From Arenicellaceae bacterium (GTDB taxonomy: Bacteria; Pseudomonadota; Gammaproteobacteria; Arenicellales; Arenicellaceae), in the NCBI GenBank assembly GCA_029246505.1, contig JAQWNC010000014.1, positions 1-64,000 of the forward strand: a stretch of DNA of 64,000 nt, in the 5' to 3' direction. Position 1 is the stretch's first letter; every line of letters begins with the position of its first letter. A program made the translations under genes and the position numbers. Positions 16,947 through 26,025 of this stretch are shown here, piece after piece. Under the pieces are notes generated by a model that saw only the letters and a program-made list of their open reading frames with translations, searched no databases and was not told where the DNA came from.

Positions 16947-17260
16947 TGAGCTACGCAAGTCGGATTAGTGCGTTACAATTAATCGCGCTCCTCTTCGGAG
17001 GTAGCGCGATCTCTCAAATTGGGTTAGCGCACTCAGAGGGAATTGAAGCAGCTGATCCATCAACCCCAGCAGCTTTGCTTAGGTTTGAAGGGGCGGTTAA
17101 TCGTTATACGAAACCAACCGGTGAACAGCTTTATTGGCGCGCGTTATTTGATGATAGAACAGGTTCACCTACACCCATGAGCCATCGTGCGTGTAGCGGT
17201 AACAAGCCGTCAGGTCATCCAGGTAATTCTACAGCCGACTCGGCGACTATGCATCAATGA
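16946..17260 (+). CDS. Small secreted protein in the multicopper oxidase operon
   Basis: A 104-residue product from a GTG start that overlaps the preceding stop by one base. Its end overlaps the next gene by four bases (ATGA). The first 28 residues are a signal peptide (cleavage near GLAHS). The remainder has RFEGAVNRYTKPTGEQLYWR and a polar, Ser/His/Pro-rich tail. No family is recognised. The tight coupling on both sides says it is a real operon member rather than a chance frame. Confidence 0.6.
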   Translation: MSYASRISALQLIALLFGGSAISQIGLAHSEGIEAADPSTPAALLRFEGAVNRYTKPTGEQLYWRALFDDRTGSPTPMSHRACSGNKPSGHPGNSTADSATMHQ

Positions 17261-18483
17261 TTGCGCGTGTTACCCGCGCTATGGTTTGCGGTATTTATAT
17301 AGCCTGCACAGCGGCGATAGCTTTCGTAGTGGCAGGTTGCACAACCGTTGGGCCTAGCAATTCAAAAACGTTGGGTGTCAGCAAGATAGCGATAGCAATT
17401 TCGCCCGAACAACTTAAGCGGATTGAGCGCAGAACGCTTCGTGAAACAGAGTTGCTTTCTCAACCTCAAACAGCAGAATCAGCTGCTGAACTTGCGCTAC
17501 TGCATCATCCTGCCGTCGAACGTATGTTGGAAGATTTAGATATGCCAGGCTTTGACCGTTTGCAACTTGCGCACACCGTGAATCCGGCTTTCAATGGCGG
17601 GGTTCGGCCAAGCACTGTAGACACTAGAATTGAACGCTCAATATCGGTTAATTTGATGACATGGGTAAGTGTGTCTGCGCTTGCGAGCGAATCCGCTGAG
17701 TTGCGTTCACGACGTGTCCAGGCAGCGGATGAGCTCGTTGCTATGCTGTTTGTGGCAAGGCGCTCCTGGGTTTATGCAATCGCTGCTCGCCAATCAGTCT
17801 TTTATCTGGCGGATGTTGCGGCTGCTGCTGAAGCTGGTCGGGATATCATGGAGAATATGCGTCAGATTGGTAATTCAACTGAGCTCGAATTTCTTAGGGC
17901 GCAGGCCGTGTATGCCGATACTGTCGCCAACCTGACAGCAGCCCAGGCTGCCGCGGCCATCGAGCGCGAACGATTGGTTCAAGCTATGGGCCTTTGGGGG
18001 GAAGAGGCAGATCGAGTGCAATTGCCGCAGCGTCTACCTGATCTCCCGATAACGGCAGTTGGACCTGAAGGCCTAGAAGCTCGGGCAGTCTCTCAACGCT
18101 TTGATGTACGGGTTGGACGACTCGAAGGTTCAGCTGGGGAGGCGGGAGTGAATGCCAGAGCAGATGTGCGCAGCGCTTGGCTTGCCTACAGAGGTGAGTA
18201 CGATTTAGCAAAGCATGCACAAGAAGCGATCGTGCCGCTTGCACGACGGGTGTCGGAAGAACAACTCAAACTATACAATGGTATGTTGGTCGGTGTAATG
18301 GACCTGATCTCGGATGCGACCGAACGGACTAATGCGGTCAGCGCGGCGCTCAATTCACAGCGAAATTTTTGGCTCGCAGAGATTGAATTACAACGAGCTA
18401 TGTCTGGAGTTGGTGTTTCAGCAGTTGCACCACCGAATGGGACTAACACTCTTAGCTCAGAAGTAGTTTCCCATGCTGACTAG
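17257..18483 (+). CDS. TolC-family outer-membrane lipoprotein
   Basis: A 408-residue protein with a lipoprotein signal (VVAGC, Cys near residue 28). Long amphipathic, Ala-rich helices are typical of outer-membrane efflux factors: SAAELALLHHPAVERMLEDL, then repeats containing RAQAVYADTVANLTAAQAAA and SEEQLKLYNGMLVGVMDL. The Y-N-G-M-L-V-G-V-x-D-L segment corresponds to the conserved Y-x-x-G-x-x-S-x-x-D-L of the family. No membrane-fusion protein or pump gene lies nearby, so it may use a pump encoded elsewhere or act as a structural channel. It overlaps the preceding gene (ATGA) and precedes the oxidase by 18 bases. Confidence 0.82.
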   Translation: MIARVTRAMVCGIYIACTAAIAFVVAGCTTVGPSNSKTLGVSKIAIAISPEQLKRIERRTLRETELLSQPQTAESAAELALLHHPAVERMLEDLDMPGFDRLQLAHTVNPAFNGGVRPSTVDTRIERSISVNLMTWVSVSALASESAELRSRRVQAADELVAMLFVARRSWVYAIAARQSVFYLADVAAAAEAGRDIMENMRQIGNSTELEFLRAQAVYADTVANLTAAQAAAAIERERLVQAMGLWGEEADRVQLPQRLPDLPITAVGPEGLEARAVSQRFDVRVGRLEGSAGEAGVNARADVRSAWLAYRGEYDLAKHAQEAIVPLARRVSEEQLKLYNGMLVGVMDLISDATERTNAVSAALNSQRNFWLAEIELQRAMSGVGVSAVAPPNGTNTLSSEVVSHAD

Positions 18484-18501
18484 TGCCTTGTTTATTAATG
18501 G

Positions 18502-19800
18502 GTGCGCGTGATGGTTTCACGTCGAAGTTTTTTATCAAACACAGCGGGCGCGTTGGTAACTGCCGGTGTCATTTCTCGGGTAAATGCGCAAAGCGTTCCA
18601 GAAGCGCCACTAATGGGCTCGGCTGCTACTCAGCCGCCGCCAATGCCCACAACGGGTCGACCTTTTAAGCCTGTTGTTACATTAAACGGCTGGTCGCTTC
18701 CCTGGAGAATGCAAGGTGACGTTAAAGAATTTCATCTTGTAGCAGAACCGGTAGAACGTGAGGTCGCGCCGGGAATGACCGCGCACCTGTGGGGGTACAA
18801 TGGCCAGTCGCCGGGCCCTACAATTGAGTGCGTTGAGGGTGATCGGGTTCGTATTTTTGTGACTAATAAACTACCTGAAATTACTACTGTTCACTGGCAC
18901 GGTGTGCATGTGCCTAATGGTATGGATGGTGTTGCTGGTCTAACCCAACCTCCTATTAAACCGGGTGATACCTGGGTCTACGAATTTGATATGCAGCGTG
19001 CCGGTACCTTTATGTATCATCCGCACGCCGATGGCATGGTACAGTTTGCAATGGGCATGATGGGTACAATTATTGTGCACCCGGAAGACTTAGCCATGCA
19101 TGAAGTTGATCGTGATTTCGTGTTCCTGTTGAATGCTTACGATATTGAGCCGGGTAGCTATACACCACGCGTAAGTACGATGACTGATTTCAACCTATGG
19201 ACTTTTAATAGCCGCGCGTTTCCTGGCATTTCGCCGATGGTAGTGCGTCAGGGAGACAGGGTCCGAATAAGGGTTGGGAATCTCACCATGACTAATCACC
19301 CGATTCACTTGCATGGTCATTCCTTTGAAGTCACTGGCACCGACGGTGGTTGGGTACCCGAAACTGCGCGTTGGCCGGAGGCGACGATCGATATTGGTGT
19401 GGGCCAAATGCGTGCGATTGAGTTTATCGCAGATGCGCCTGGTGATTGGGCGTTTCATTGTCACAAGACTCATCACGCTATGAATGCCATGGCGCATGAC
19501 GTGCCGACCTCGATCGGTGTTGATTTTGAAGAAGCTGCGGTGAAACTGCGACGCCTGATCCCGGAATACATGGTGATGGGAGATCGGGGGATGGCGGAAA
19601 TGACCGAGATGAAAATGGAGTTACCCGAAAACACGCTGCCAATGATGGCGGGTGACGGTCCACACGGTTCGATTGGGATGGGGGGAATGTTTACCACGTT
19701 CAAGGTGCGGGTTGAACAGCCGCCTGATGACTATAGTGATCCAGGATGGTATGAACCCCCGGCAGGCAGTACGGCCCATCGACAGGACTCCGAATCGTAG
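18502..19800 (+). CDS. Tat-exported multicopper oxidase
   Basis: A periplasmic copper oxidase of 432 residues if the GTG at 18502 is used; ATG 18511 (MVSRRSFLS) is the likelier start. The Tat motif SRRSFLS is at 6-12. All four copper-binding segments are present: HWHG (131-134), HPH (173-175), HPIHLHGH (266-273) and HCHKTHH (319-325). After the last motif comes a Met-rich stretch (MAEMTEMKMELPENTLPMM), as in enzymes that oxidise Cu(I). The protein is shorter than three-domain CueO/CopA proteins (about 500-600). A laccase-like or cuprous oxidase role is inferred from motifs. It ends the LVIVD operon. Confidence 0.9.
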   Translation: MRVMVSRRSFLSNTAGALVTAGVISRVNAQSVPEAPLMGSAATQPPPMPTTGRPFKPVVTLNGWSLPWRMQGDVKEFHLVAEPVEREVAPGMTAHLWGYNGQSPGPTIECVEGDRVRIFVTNKLPEITTVHWHGVHVPNGMDGVAGLTQPPIKPGDTWVYEFDMQRAGTFMYHPHADGMVQFAMGMMGTIIVHPEDLAMHEVDRDFVFLLNAYDIEPGSYTPRVSTMTDFNLWTFNSRAFPGISPMVVRQGDRVRIRVGNLTMTNHPIHLHGHSFEVTGTDGGWVPETARWPEATIDIGVGQMRAIEFIADAPGDWAFHCHKTHHAMNAMAHDVPTSIGVDFEEAAVKLRRLIPEYMVMGDRGMAEMTEMKMELPENTLPMMAGDGPHGSIGMGGMFTTFKVRVEQPPDDYSDPGWYEPPAGSTAHRQDSES

Positions 19801-19819
19801 TGAATATCAAGCCAGTATT

Positions 19820-20773
19820 ATGATCTCGCGCCTACGAAGAGCGGCAATTTCTGTTCTGTTTCTCGTCATATTGAGTTTTTCGACCTATGCTCAAAATTAC
19901 CCAGTCGAAACAATAACAATTCTTACGCATTCACGCCCCGGTGGGGGAAGTGATGTGTTTTTGCGTGAATTATCACGTTACCTGACTCCGAAATTAGGGG
20001 CTAATATTATCGTAAAAAATGTTACCGGCGGGTCTGGGGCTGCCGCTATTGCCGAATTGTCCAGAGCAAAACCGGATGGGTCAAAATTTTACGCTACGAC
20101 ACCAACCTTTATATATACATCGTTGCTTTCTCAGCCCGCTTACACCTATAAAGATGTAGAGCCGCTGGTGAATTTGTTTTTTGATCCTGAATTAATTTAT
20201 ACCGCGGCAGATAGTTCTTTTCAGAGTCTGGAAGATGTTCTCGATAAGGCCAGAAGTTCGCGTGGTCTTTGGGGGGCTGCTAATCCGGGTTCATTGGAAC
20301 GGCAATCTTTAGAACAGTTGAAACTTGCTACCGGGCTTAATGCTGCAGTGATAAGTCATGAGGGAGGCGGTGATCTGATGATTAATGTTCTAAATAGGAC
20401 ACTGGATATAGGTGTTGGTGAAGCACAGGAATTGCAATCGCAATTAGCAGCAGGACGTTTACGTGTTTTGGCAACTTTTAGTGATGCACGTTTGTCGCAG
20501 TTTCCAAATATTCCAACCGTGCATGAATTGGGATATGAAGTCATCGTTCGCAAGTTTCGGGGTATAGCTGCACCGAAAGGATTAACAACTGACTTAATCA
20601 TTCAGTGGGAGCAAGCCATACAAACGGTCTTGGAAAACCCGGAGTATAAAGCGTCTTATCTCGCTGATAGTTTGCTGCTAAATTATATCAATCATTCGGA
20701 ATATCAAGGGTTTATCGATGAGTTTGCCAGTGAGACCGAGGATTACTTGCGAACAGTCGGTATTATCGAATAA
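19820..20773 (+). CDS. TctC/Bug-type solute-binding protein
   Basis: A 317-residue periplasmic receptor of the tripartite tricarboxylate transporter. ATG 19820 directly precedes a signal peptide that ends at TYAQN. The Bug family signature NYPVETITILTHSRPGGGSD, K-N-V-T-G-G-S-G-A-A-A and GLWGAANPGSLERQ are visible, as is the V-R-K-F-R-G-I-A-A-P-K-G segment in the C-terminal lobe. The TctB and TctA genes follow. The substrate is probably a carboxylate; the MmgE/PrpD neighbour suggests a citrate- or methylcitrate-like compound. Confidence 0.92.
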   Translation: MISRLRRAAISVLFLVILSFSTYAQNYPVETITILTHSRPGGGSDVFLRELSRYLTPKLGANIIVKNVTGGSGAAAIAELSRAKPDGSKFYATTPTFIYTSLLSQPAYTYKDVEPLVNLFFDPELIYTAADSSFQSLEDVLDKARSSRGLWGAANPGSLERQSLEQLKLATGLNAAVISHEGGGDLMINVLNRTLDIGVGEAQELQSQLAAGRLRVLATFSDARLSQFPNIPTVHELGYEVIVRKFRGIAAPKGLTTDLIIQWEQAIQTVLENPEYKASYLADSLLLNYINHSEYQGFIDEFASETEDYLRTVGIIE

Positions 20774-20847
20774 TGCATAATGATCTTGATACTGCTTTGT
20801 GTTTTTACGCTCGATTTACCCCGTTCAACGTGGGTTAATCGTCTGAT

Positions 20848-21321
20848 ATGTTCTCCAGGGATTTAGTTGGTGGATTAGTAACTATAGTACTCGGTAGTCT
20901 GTATTTAGTTTTTTCATTTAGACAACGGGTAAGTGCTCTGGCGGATAGTATTGGTCCGGCGGGAATGCCAAAGGTGCTGGGTTTCCTGATGGTGGCTTTG
21001 GGCATTGTGCTTTGTATTCAGGCGATTTATCAATATCGTAAATCCGCACTATCTTCGCCGACCGAATGGGATGGAATAGGTGGACAAATTTTGCGGGCAT
21101 TTGGTCTGGTTTGTATTGCAATCTTGTATATTTACCTGATAGCAATCCTTGGTTATGTTCCGTCTATAGCTTTACTGCTTGCGGCAGTAGCTATTTATCT
21201 AGGGGCTACGATTAGTTGGCGGCTGGCAGTTATCGCGTTATGCGGATCCTTGGCACTGTGGGCGATATTTGTGCTCTTGCTTGATGTTCCAATGCCTGCG
21301 GGCATATTGTTTCAAAACTAA
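20848..21321 (+). CDS. TctB small membrane subunit (DUF1468)
   Basis: A 157-residue protein with four hydrophobic segments. It opens RDLVGGLVTIVLGSLYLVFS and has the GPAGMPKVLGFLMVALG stretch typical of TctB. It is the small membrane subunit of a sodium-driven tricarboxylate transporter and lies two bases upstream of tctA. Confidence 0.88.
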   Translation: MFSRDLVGGLVTIVLGSLYLVFSFRQRVSALADSIGPAGMPKVLGFLMVALGIVLCIQAIYQYRKSALSSPTEWDGIGGQILRAFGLVCIAILYIYLIAILGYVPSIALLLAAVAIYLGATISWRLAVIALCGSLALWAIFVLLLDVPMPAGILFQN

Positions 21322-21323
21322 TT

Positions 21324-22832
21324 ATGGACGCGCTACTAAGCTCTCTAGCTAACCTGGAATTCTATTTGGCATTGGCAGCCGTATTAGGTGTAGCGTGGGG
21401 CATTGTCGGTGGGGCGCTACCTGGCATTTCACCTTCAATAACCATGGCCTTGCTATTACCCTTTACCTACGCATTAGAGCCGTCCATGGCTATCGTGCTG
21501 CTAGCTTCCACTTATGTAGGGGCCGAGTATGGTGGATCGATTCCGGCAATTCTGATACGCACACCGGGAACAAATGCCGCGGCAGCCGCTGTTATAGACG
21601 GTTATGAGATGAACAGGCAAGGCAAGGCTGGACTTGCGTTGGGGATATCCTTGTATTCAGGGGTAATCGGGAGCCTGATTGGTTTGTTAGCCTTGGTGCT
21701 ATTAAGTGAACCTTTGGCCAAGCTTGCGCTGGCATTTACTCCCCCAGCATATTTTGCGCTAGGCATACTTGGTTTGAGTGTAATTGTCAGTTTATCCGGT
21801 GAGTCGCTGGTGAAAGGACTTATTGCTGCGTTGCTTGGATTGATGATTTCCACCATCGGTACGGATCCTGTATCTGGCATAAGCCGTTTTACCTTCGGTT
21901 TTTCAGATCTATTGTCCGGTATCCAGCCCATCCTGATAATGGTGGGATTGTTTGCTATGAGTGAATTATTGAAACAAGCCTCGACGCAGGATGAGGTGCG
22001 GGTAAAAACTGCGCCCAGAATACAATTTCCGGACAACGCACTTAAGAAAAGGTTGATTCTGCCGCAGTCGATAGGCGCTTTATTTGGCGGTTTTGAAGGG
22101 GTGATGCCCGGCGCAGGCGGGACGATTGCCTCGTTTATGTCCTATAACGAAGCCAAACGTTGGTCTAAATCAAAGCATGAGTTTGGTAAAGGTTCACCCG
22201 AAGGAATTGCGGCACCAGAAACGGCTAACAATACAGTAGCTGAAACCTCGCTGATCCCGTTATTGAGTTTCGGTATTCCCGGTTCTAATTCAACCGCAAT
22301 TTTATTAGGTGGTTTTTTGATTCACGGACTGATCCCAGGTCCTATGTTGTTTTCCCGTTCGGGAGAGATTGTCGGCGATTTGTATGCGGGCTTACTTATT
22401 GCCGCAATTGCTTTACTATTTATTGGTATCACTATCATGCCTGCCTGTATCTGGTTGGTGAATCGACCAAGGCCGTATCTGAATGCGTTTATCTTGGCGT
22501 TAATTATGTCGGGTATTTATTCGATTAATAACAGTCTGTTTGAACTTTCGGTTGTGTTGGTAGCAGGCATAATTGGTTATTTTATGAGATTGCTGAAGTT
22601 TCCATTTTTACCTACGGTGCTGGGGCTTGTGCTGGGGTTTATGATTGAAAGTAACTTTAGGAGATCACTATTATTGTCCGGCGATGAATTAAGCATATTT
22701 GTTAGTGACAGAATTTCGCTGGTTCTTTTATCTGTGGCTGGGTTGTTTATTATTGGCTCACTCGCAAAGCGATTGTTGCAGACTTTGATTGGCAATTCTG
22801 AAAAACAATTACCTAGCTCGGCTGAAAGCTGA
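21324..22832 (+). CDS. TctA large membrane subunit
   Basis: A 502-residue permease with about twelve membrane segments. The family-defining motif GIVGGALPGISPSITMALLL is near residues 26-45 and its pseudo-repeat GALFGGFEGVMPGAGGTIAS near 255-275. ILIRTPGTNAAAAAVIDGY and SFGIPGSNSTAILLGGFLIH surround the substrate path. It completes the TctCBA transporter, and the downstream MmgE/PrpD gene begins 15 bases later. Confidence 0.94.
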   Translation: MDALLSSLANLEFYLALAAVLGVAWGIVGGALPGISPSITMALLLPFTYALEPSMAIVLLASTYVGAEYGGSIPAILIRTPGTNAAAAAVIDGYEMNRQGKAGLALGISLYSGVIGSLIGLLALVLLSEPLAKLALAFTPPAYFALGILGLSVIVSLSGESLVKGLIAALLGLMISTIGTDPVSGISRFTFGFSDLLSGIQPILIMVGLFAMSELLKQASTQDEVRVKTAPRIQFPDNALKKRLILPQSIGALFGGFEGVMPGAGGTIASFMSYNEAKRWSKSKHEFGKGSPEGIAAPETANNTVAETSLIPLLSFGIPGSNSTAILLGGFLIHGLIPGPMLFSRSGEIVGDLYAGLLIAAIALLFIGITIMPACIWLVNRPRPYLNAFILALIMSGIYSINNSLFELSVVLVAGIIGYFMRLLKFPFLPTVLGLVLGFMIESNFRRSLLLSGDELSIFVSDRISLVLLSVAGLFIIGSLAKRLLQTLIGNSEKQLPSSAES

Positions 22833-22847
22833 AATGGAGTCCTGACG

Positions 22848-24212
22848 ATGGAAGAAAGTATCGCCCAAAGGCTTGGTAATTGGGGTGAGAGCCTTGAGCC
22901 TTCGGGCTTGTCTACAACTACCCTGAAAAAGAATAGGGATATTCTGCTTGATATTGTCGGTCTGTGTGTAGCAGCGCGCAATACAGACTACGTTCGAGCA
23001 GTAATTGAGGCTGCAGAACCAGGTGAACACACTTTAATCGGACATAGGCTGAGAACGTCAGCGGCAAGTGCAGCGTTAGTGAATGGTACTGCGGCACATG
23101 GTGAGGATTTTGACGATACCTTTGAGGGCGGCCCGGTTCACTGCGGGGTGGTAATGGTTCCAGCCATGCTCGCGGCGGCACAACAGTACCAGCTAAGTTC
23201 AGCAAATATCATGTTGGGCTTGGCAGCAGGTAATGAAATTCTTTGCCGGTTGGCATTAACTTTGCCTAAAGCCATTCATAAATCGGGTTTTCATCCTACC
23301 GCAGTGCTGGGTTCGTTCGCTGCAGGTTTCGGAATTGCTGCTGCCTGTAGGGCGGACAGCAAGGTCATTGCCAATACTCTGGGCATCGCGGGTAGCATGG
23401 CGTCAGGCATTATTGAATATCTGGGTGACGGAAGTTGGACTAAGCGTATGCATCCGGGCTGGGCTGCACAATCAGGCTTGAGAGCTTTTGCGATGGCTAA
23501 GGCGGGATTCAATGGACCAAAATATGTGTTTGAAGGAAAGCACGGGGTATTTAAAGTGTTTGCCCCGTCAGTTGATCCGAAATTGGAGTGTCTGTTTACT
23601 CAGCTTGGTCGAGAATTTGTCAGTGACAGTATTTCCATAAAATCCTATCCATGCGGAACCATGATACAGCCCTATATTGATTGTGCTAAACAGCTAAGGT
23701 CGCAACAAATTAAGCTGGGTGATATTAAAACTATTGTTTGTGAAACCGCTGAAGGGTATGTGCATAGGCTCTGGGAACCACTGGATATTAAACGGGCACC
23801 ACCAACCGCCTATGCGGCTAAATTCAGTGTGCCGTTTGGGGTAGCTTTGGGTTTAGCAAGAGGGCGCGCCGATTTGGAGGACTATAGTGATAGGTCTATT
23901 TTAGACCCTGAATTACTGAATCTGGCAGCAATGGTAAATTATGGAATTGATGCGCAGAATCCTTACCCAATTGCTTTTACCGGGCATGTAAATTTGGTGT
24001 TTAAAGATGGTACACACAAAGAAATTAGACAGGGGTTTATGCGTGGCGGACGAGATGCACCGCTTGGTCAGGATGAAATTGACGAAAAATTTTACGCTAA
24101 CTGCCGATACGGTAAACATCCTAACCCAGACAAACTATTGACTATCTGCAAATCCATTGCTTCGATGCAAGAAGGGTTTGAACTTATTAGGGAAATGGGG
24201 GGCACGAAATGA
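22848..24212 (+). CDS. MmgE/PrpD family protein
   Basis: A 454-residue cytoplasmic protein of the MmgE/PrpD family (2-methylcitrate dehydratase, cis-aconitate decarboxylase, iminodisuccinate epimerase). Typical segments are LVNGTAAHGEDFDDT (about 80-95), SGFHPTAVLGSFAA, GWAAQSGLRAFAMAKAGFNG and the S-Y-P-C-G-T-M-I-Q-P substrate-binding segment. Co-location with a carboxylate transporter and an SDR suggests catabolism of an imported carboxylate. The exact reaction cannot be told from sequence. It overlaps the SDR gene by four bases. Confidence 0.88.
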   Translation: MEESIAQRLGNWGESLEPSGLSTTTLKKNRDILLDIVGLCVAARNTDYVRAVIEAAEPGEHTLIGHRLRTSAASAALVNGTAAHGEDFDDTFEGGPVHCGVVMVPAMLAAAQQYQLSSANIMLGLAAGNEILCRLALTLPKAIHKSGFHPTAVLGSFAAGFGIAAACRADSKVIANTLGIAGSMASGIIEYLGDGSWTKRMHPGWAAQSGLRAFAMAKAGFNGPKYVFEGKHGVFKVFAPSVDPKLECLFTQLGREFVSDSISIKSYPCGTMIQPYIDCAKQLRSQQIKLGDIKTIVCETAEGYVHRLWEPLDIKRAPPTAYAAKFSVPFGVALGLARGRADLEDYSDRSILDPELLNLAAMVNYGIDAQNPYPIAFTGHVNLVFKDGTHKEIRQGFMRGGRDAPLGQDEIDEKFYANCRYGKHPNPDKLLTICKSIASMQEGFELIREMGGTK

Positions 24213-24964
24213 CAGCAACGAATGATGCTAGTTCAACTCGGATTGCTCTGGTCACGGGCTCGTCGAAAAACATTGGCAGAGCGATAGCCATCGCACTCGC
24301 TAAAGATGGTGCACATGTTGTGGTACATGCCGCTAAAGATCAGTTGGCAGTGGAGGAAACCTTAAGACTGCTAGAGACTTATAACGTTCAAGGAATGGTG
24401 ACGTTGGGAGACTTGATGGATCCGGAGACGGCTCCTCGTATAGTTAAAGAAGTGGTTGATCGGTTTGGGCGACTGGATATTCTGGTTAATAACGCAGCCG
24501 TCAGACTGGAAGCGCCATTTGCGGAGATCACCTATGCCGAATGGCGTCAGGTAATGGGGGCTTGTCTGGATTCTGTGTTTTTACTGACGCAGGCTGCTTT
24601 AAATCCCCTACGCGAAAGCGGGCAGGGTGCGGTTATTAATATTGGAGGGTTGACCGCACACACTGGAGCATCACGGCGAGCCCACGTCGTCTCAGCCAAA
24701 GCCGGGGTGGTGGGGTTAACTAAAGCATTAGCCCATGAATTTGCGGCGGACGATATTACGGTTAACTGCGTTGCACCTGGATTAATTGAAACTGTCAGAG
24801 TAGGTAATAATAAGCCTTATCATCACGCAACGCGGACAAATATTGTGGGTCGCCGCGGCCATCCAGACGAAGTAGCCGAAGCAATAGTATTTTTGGCGAG
24901 TCTTTCCGCTCGATATATTACCGGCCAAACACTTCATGTTAACGGCGGCGCGTATCTAGCATAA
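24209..24964 (+). CDS. SDR family protein lacking the catalytic Ser and Tyr
   Basis: A 251-residue Rossmann-fold protein. The cofactor motif VTGSSKNIGRAIA is near residues 15-27, L-V-N-N-A-A-V at 93-99, and the C-terminal VNGGAYLA fits classical SDRs. The active site is unusual: the segment normally ending Y-x-x-x-K reads HVVSAKAGVVGLTKALA, so Lys is kept but Tyr is Val, and the usual Ser 13 residues earlier is Gly (INIGGLTAHTG). It may be non-redox, use another acid/base, or be a specialised subfamily. It overlaps the MmgE/PrpD gene (ATGA) and is probably its pathway partner. Confidence 0.85.
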   Translation: MTATNDASSTRIALVTGSSKNIGRAIAIALAKDGAHVVVHAAKDQLAVEETLRLLETYNVQGMVTLGDLMDPETAPRIVKEVVDRFGRLDILVNNAAVRLEAPFAEITYAEWRQVMGACLDSVFLLTQAALNPLRESGQGAVINIGGLTAHTGASRRAHVVSAKAGVVGLTKALAHEFAADDITVNCVAPGLIETVRVGNNKPYHHATRTNIVGRRGHPDEVAEAIVFLASLSARYITGQTLHVNGGAYLA

Positions 24965-24997
24965 ATAATAGAATTAATCTGATAATTGGAGATAGTA

Positions 24998-25433
24998 GTG
25001 GAAACTGAATTTACACCGTTCATGTCACTTTTTGGGGGGGGCGCTTATTGGCCTCTCGGCTGTGATTCTAATGGCAGCGAACGGTCGTATTGCCGGAATA
25101 AGCGGGCTTATCTCACGGATTCTGCCGTCGTCTACTAGCCGCATCGAAGTGCCCCAGAACTTTATGTTTATTGTGGGCTTAGTGCTTGCCGCGCCTGTTT
25201 GGTTTTTGGTGTCAGGGCACTTTCCTGCACAATTCGTTTCATCTAATTTCCCGACGATGGCAATTGCCGGACTGTTGGTTGGTTTTGGCGCGGTGGTTGG
25301 TAACGGCTGCACCAGCGGTCACGGTGTTTGTGGTATATCGCGTTTATCCGGACGATCTTTTATTGCCACACTTACTTTCATGGGTACGGGCTTTTTGACC
25401 GTATTTATTATGCGCCACATGGTTGGGGGTTAA
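24998..25433 (+). pseudogene. YeeE/YedE transporter half, frameshifted at a G8 tract
   Basis: GTG 24998, preceded by GGAG, begins VETEFTPFMSLFGG and runs into eight consecutive G at 25034-25041. In this frame reading soon ends. One G fewer gives GGALIGLSAVILMAANGRIA and continues to TAA 25433 with all family features, including the GAVVGNGCTSGHGVCGISRL motif whose Cys carries sulfur in YeeE/TsuA-type transporters. So the gene is intact except for one base in a homopolymer. It could be a true frameshift, a slippage-controlled gene or an assembly error. The partner half follows four bases later. Confidence 0.8.
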
Positions 25434-25437
25434 GGCA

Positions 25438-25869
25438 ATGAAGTTTTTTAGCACATTACTGGCGGGTGTTTTATTTGGGACTGGTTTGGTTGTTTCGGGC
25501 ATGGCTGATCCCGCGAAGGTTCAGAACTTTCTGGACTTATTTGGCAGATGGGATCCTAGTCTGGCCTTTGTGATGCTGGGAGCAATTGGCGTAACTATGC
25601 CAGGTTTTTGGTTAGTGCAAAAACGGGCAACTCCTTTCTTTAGCGATATGTTTCATTTGCCCCAGCGTTCCGATTACGATGCGCACCTTGTTGCTGGTGC
25701 GGCGACATTCGGCATTGGTTGGGGGCTCGGTGGTTTCTGCCCTGGTCCGGCGATCACCGCCTTGCCAATTACAGCAACGGGTACGCTGATTTTTGTGCCA
25801 GCCATGTTGATCGGTATGGCTATCGCCAAATATGTAGCGCTGGGTGTTTGGTGCGAAACATCGAATTAG
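25438..25869 (+). CDS. DUF6691/YeeE-YedE C-terminal half
   Basis: A 143-residue inner-membrane protein with four helices. It starts MKFFSTLLAGVLFGTGLVVS, contains GMADPAKVQNFLDLFGRWDP and the GWGLGGFCPGPAITAL motif with its conserved Cys. It pairs with the preceding YeeE/YedE half to form a sulfur-compound transporter of split type, often near persulfide dioxygenase or rhodanese genes, none of which is seen here. ATG 25438 is preferred over an upstream TTG. Confidence 0.87.
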   Translation: MKFFSTLLAGVLFGTGLVVSGMADPAKVQNFLDLFGRWDPSLAFVMLGAIGVTMPGFWLVQKRATPFFSDMFHLPQRSDYDAHLVAGAATFGIGWGLGGFCPGPAITALPITATGTLIFVPAMLIGMAIAKYVALGVWCETSN

Positions 25870-25964
25870 TAGTGCTGAGGAGTGGCGCGCACGCCCGATT
25901 TGGTTTGATACAAAGGCTTATAGCGATGCCCATTGGGTAGTTGGCCTGCGGTGAGTACCATTAA

Positions 25965-26020
25965 ACCTTGAAATTACGAACCGATCGATGGAATATAGAT
26001 TTTCGGACTAATTAGGCTTA
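25965..26020 (+). promoter_or_regulatory. Dispersed repeat, copy C (NTF2-like gene 1)
   Basis: ACCTTGAAATTACGAACCGA, then TCGATGGAATATAG, end just before the gene at 26026. It shares its left half with copy D (ACCTTGAAATTA and CGATCAATGGA-like) and the general layout with copies A, B, E and F, but lacks their TATACT. Its position directly upstream of a paralogue of the gene behind copy D suggests that the upstream region was duplicated with the gene. Confidence 0.45.
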
Positions 26021-26025
26021 TAAAT

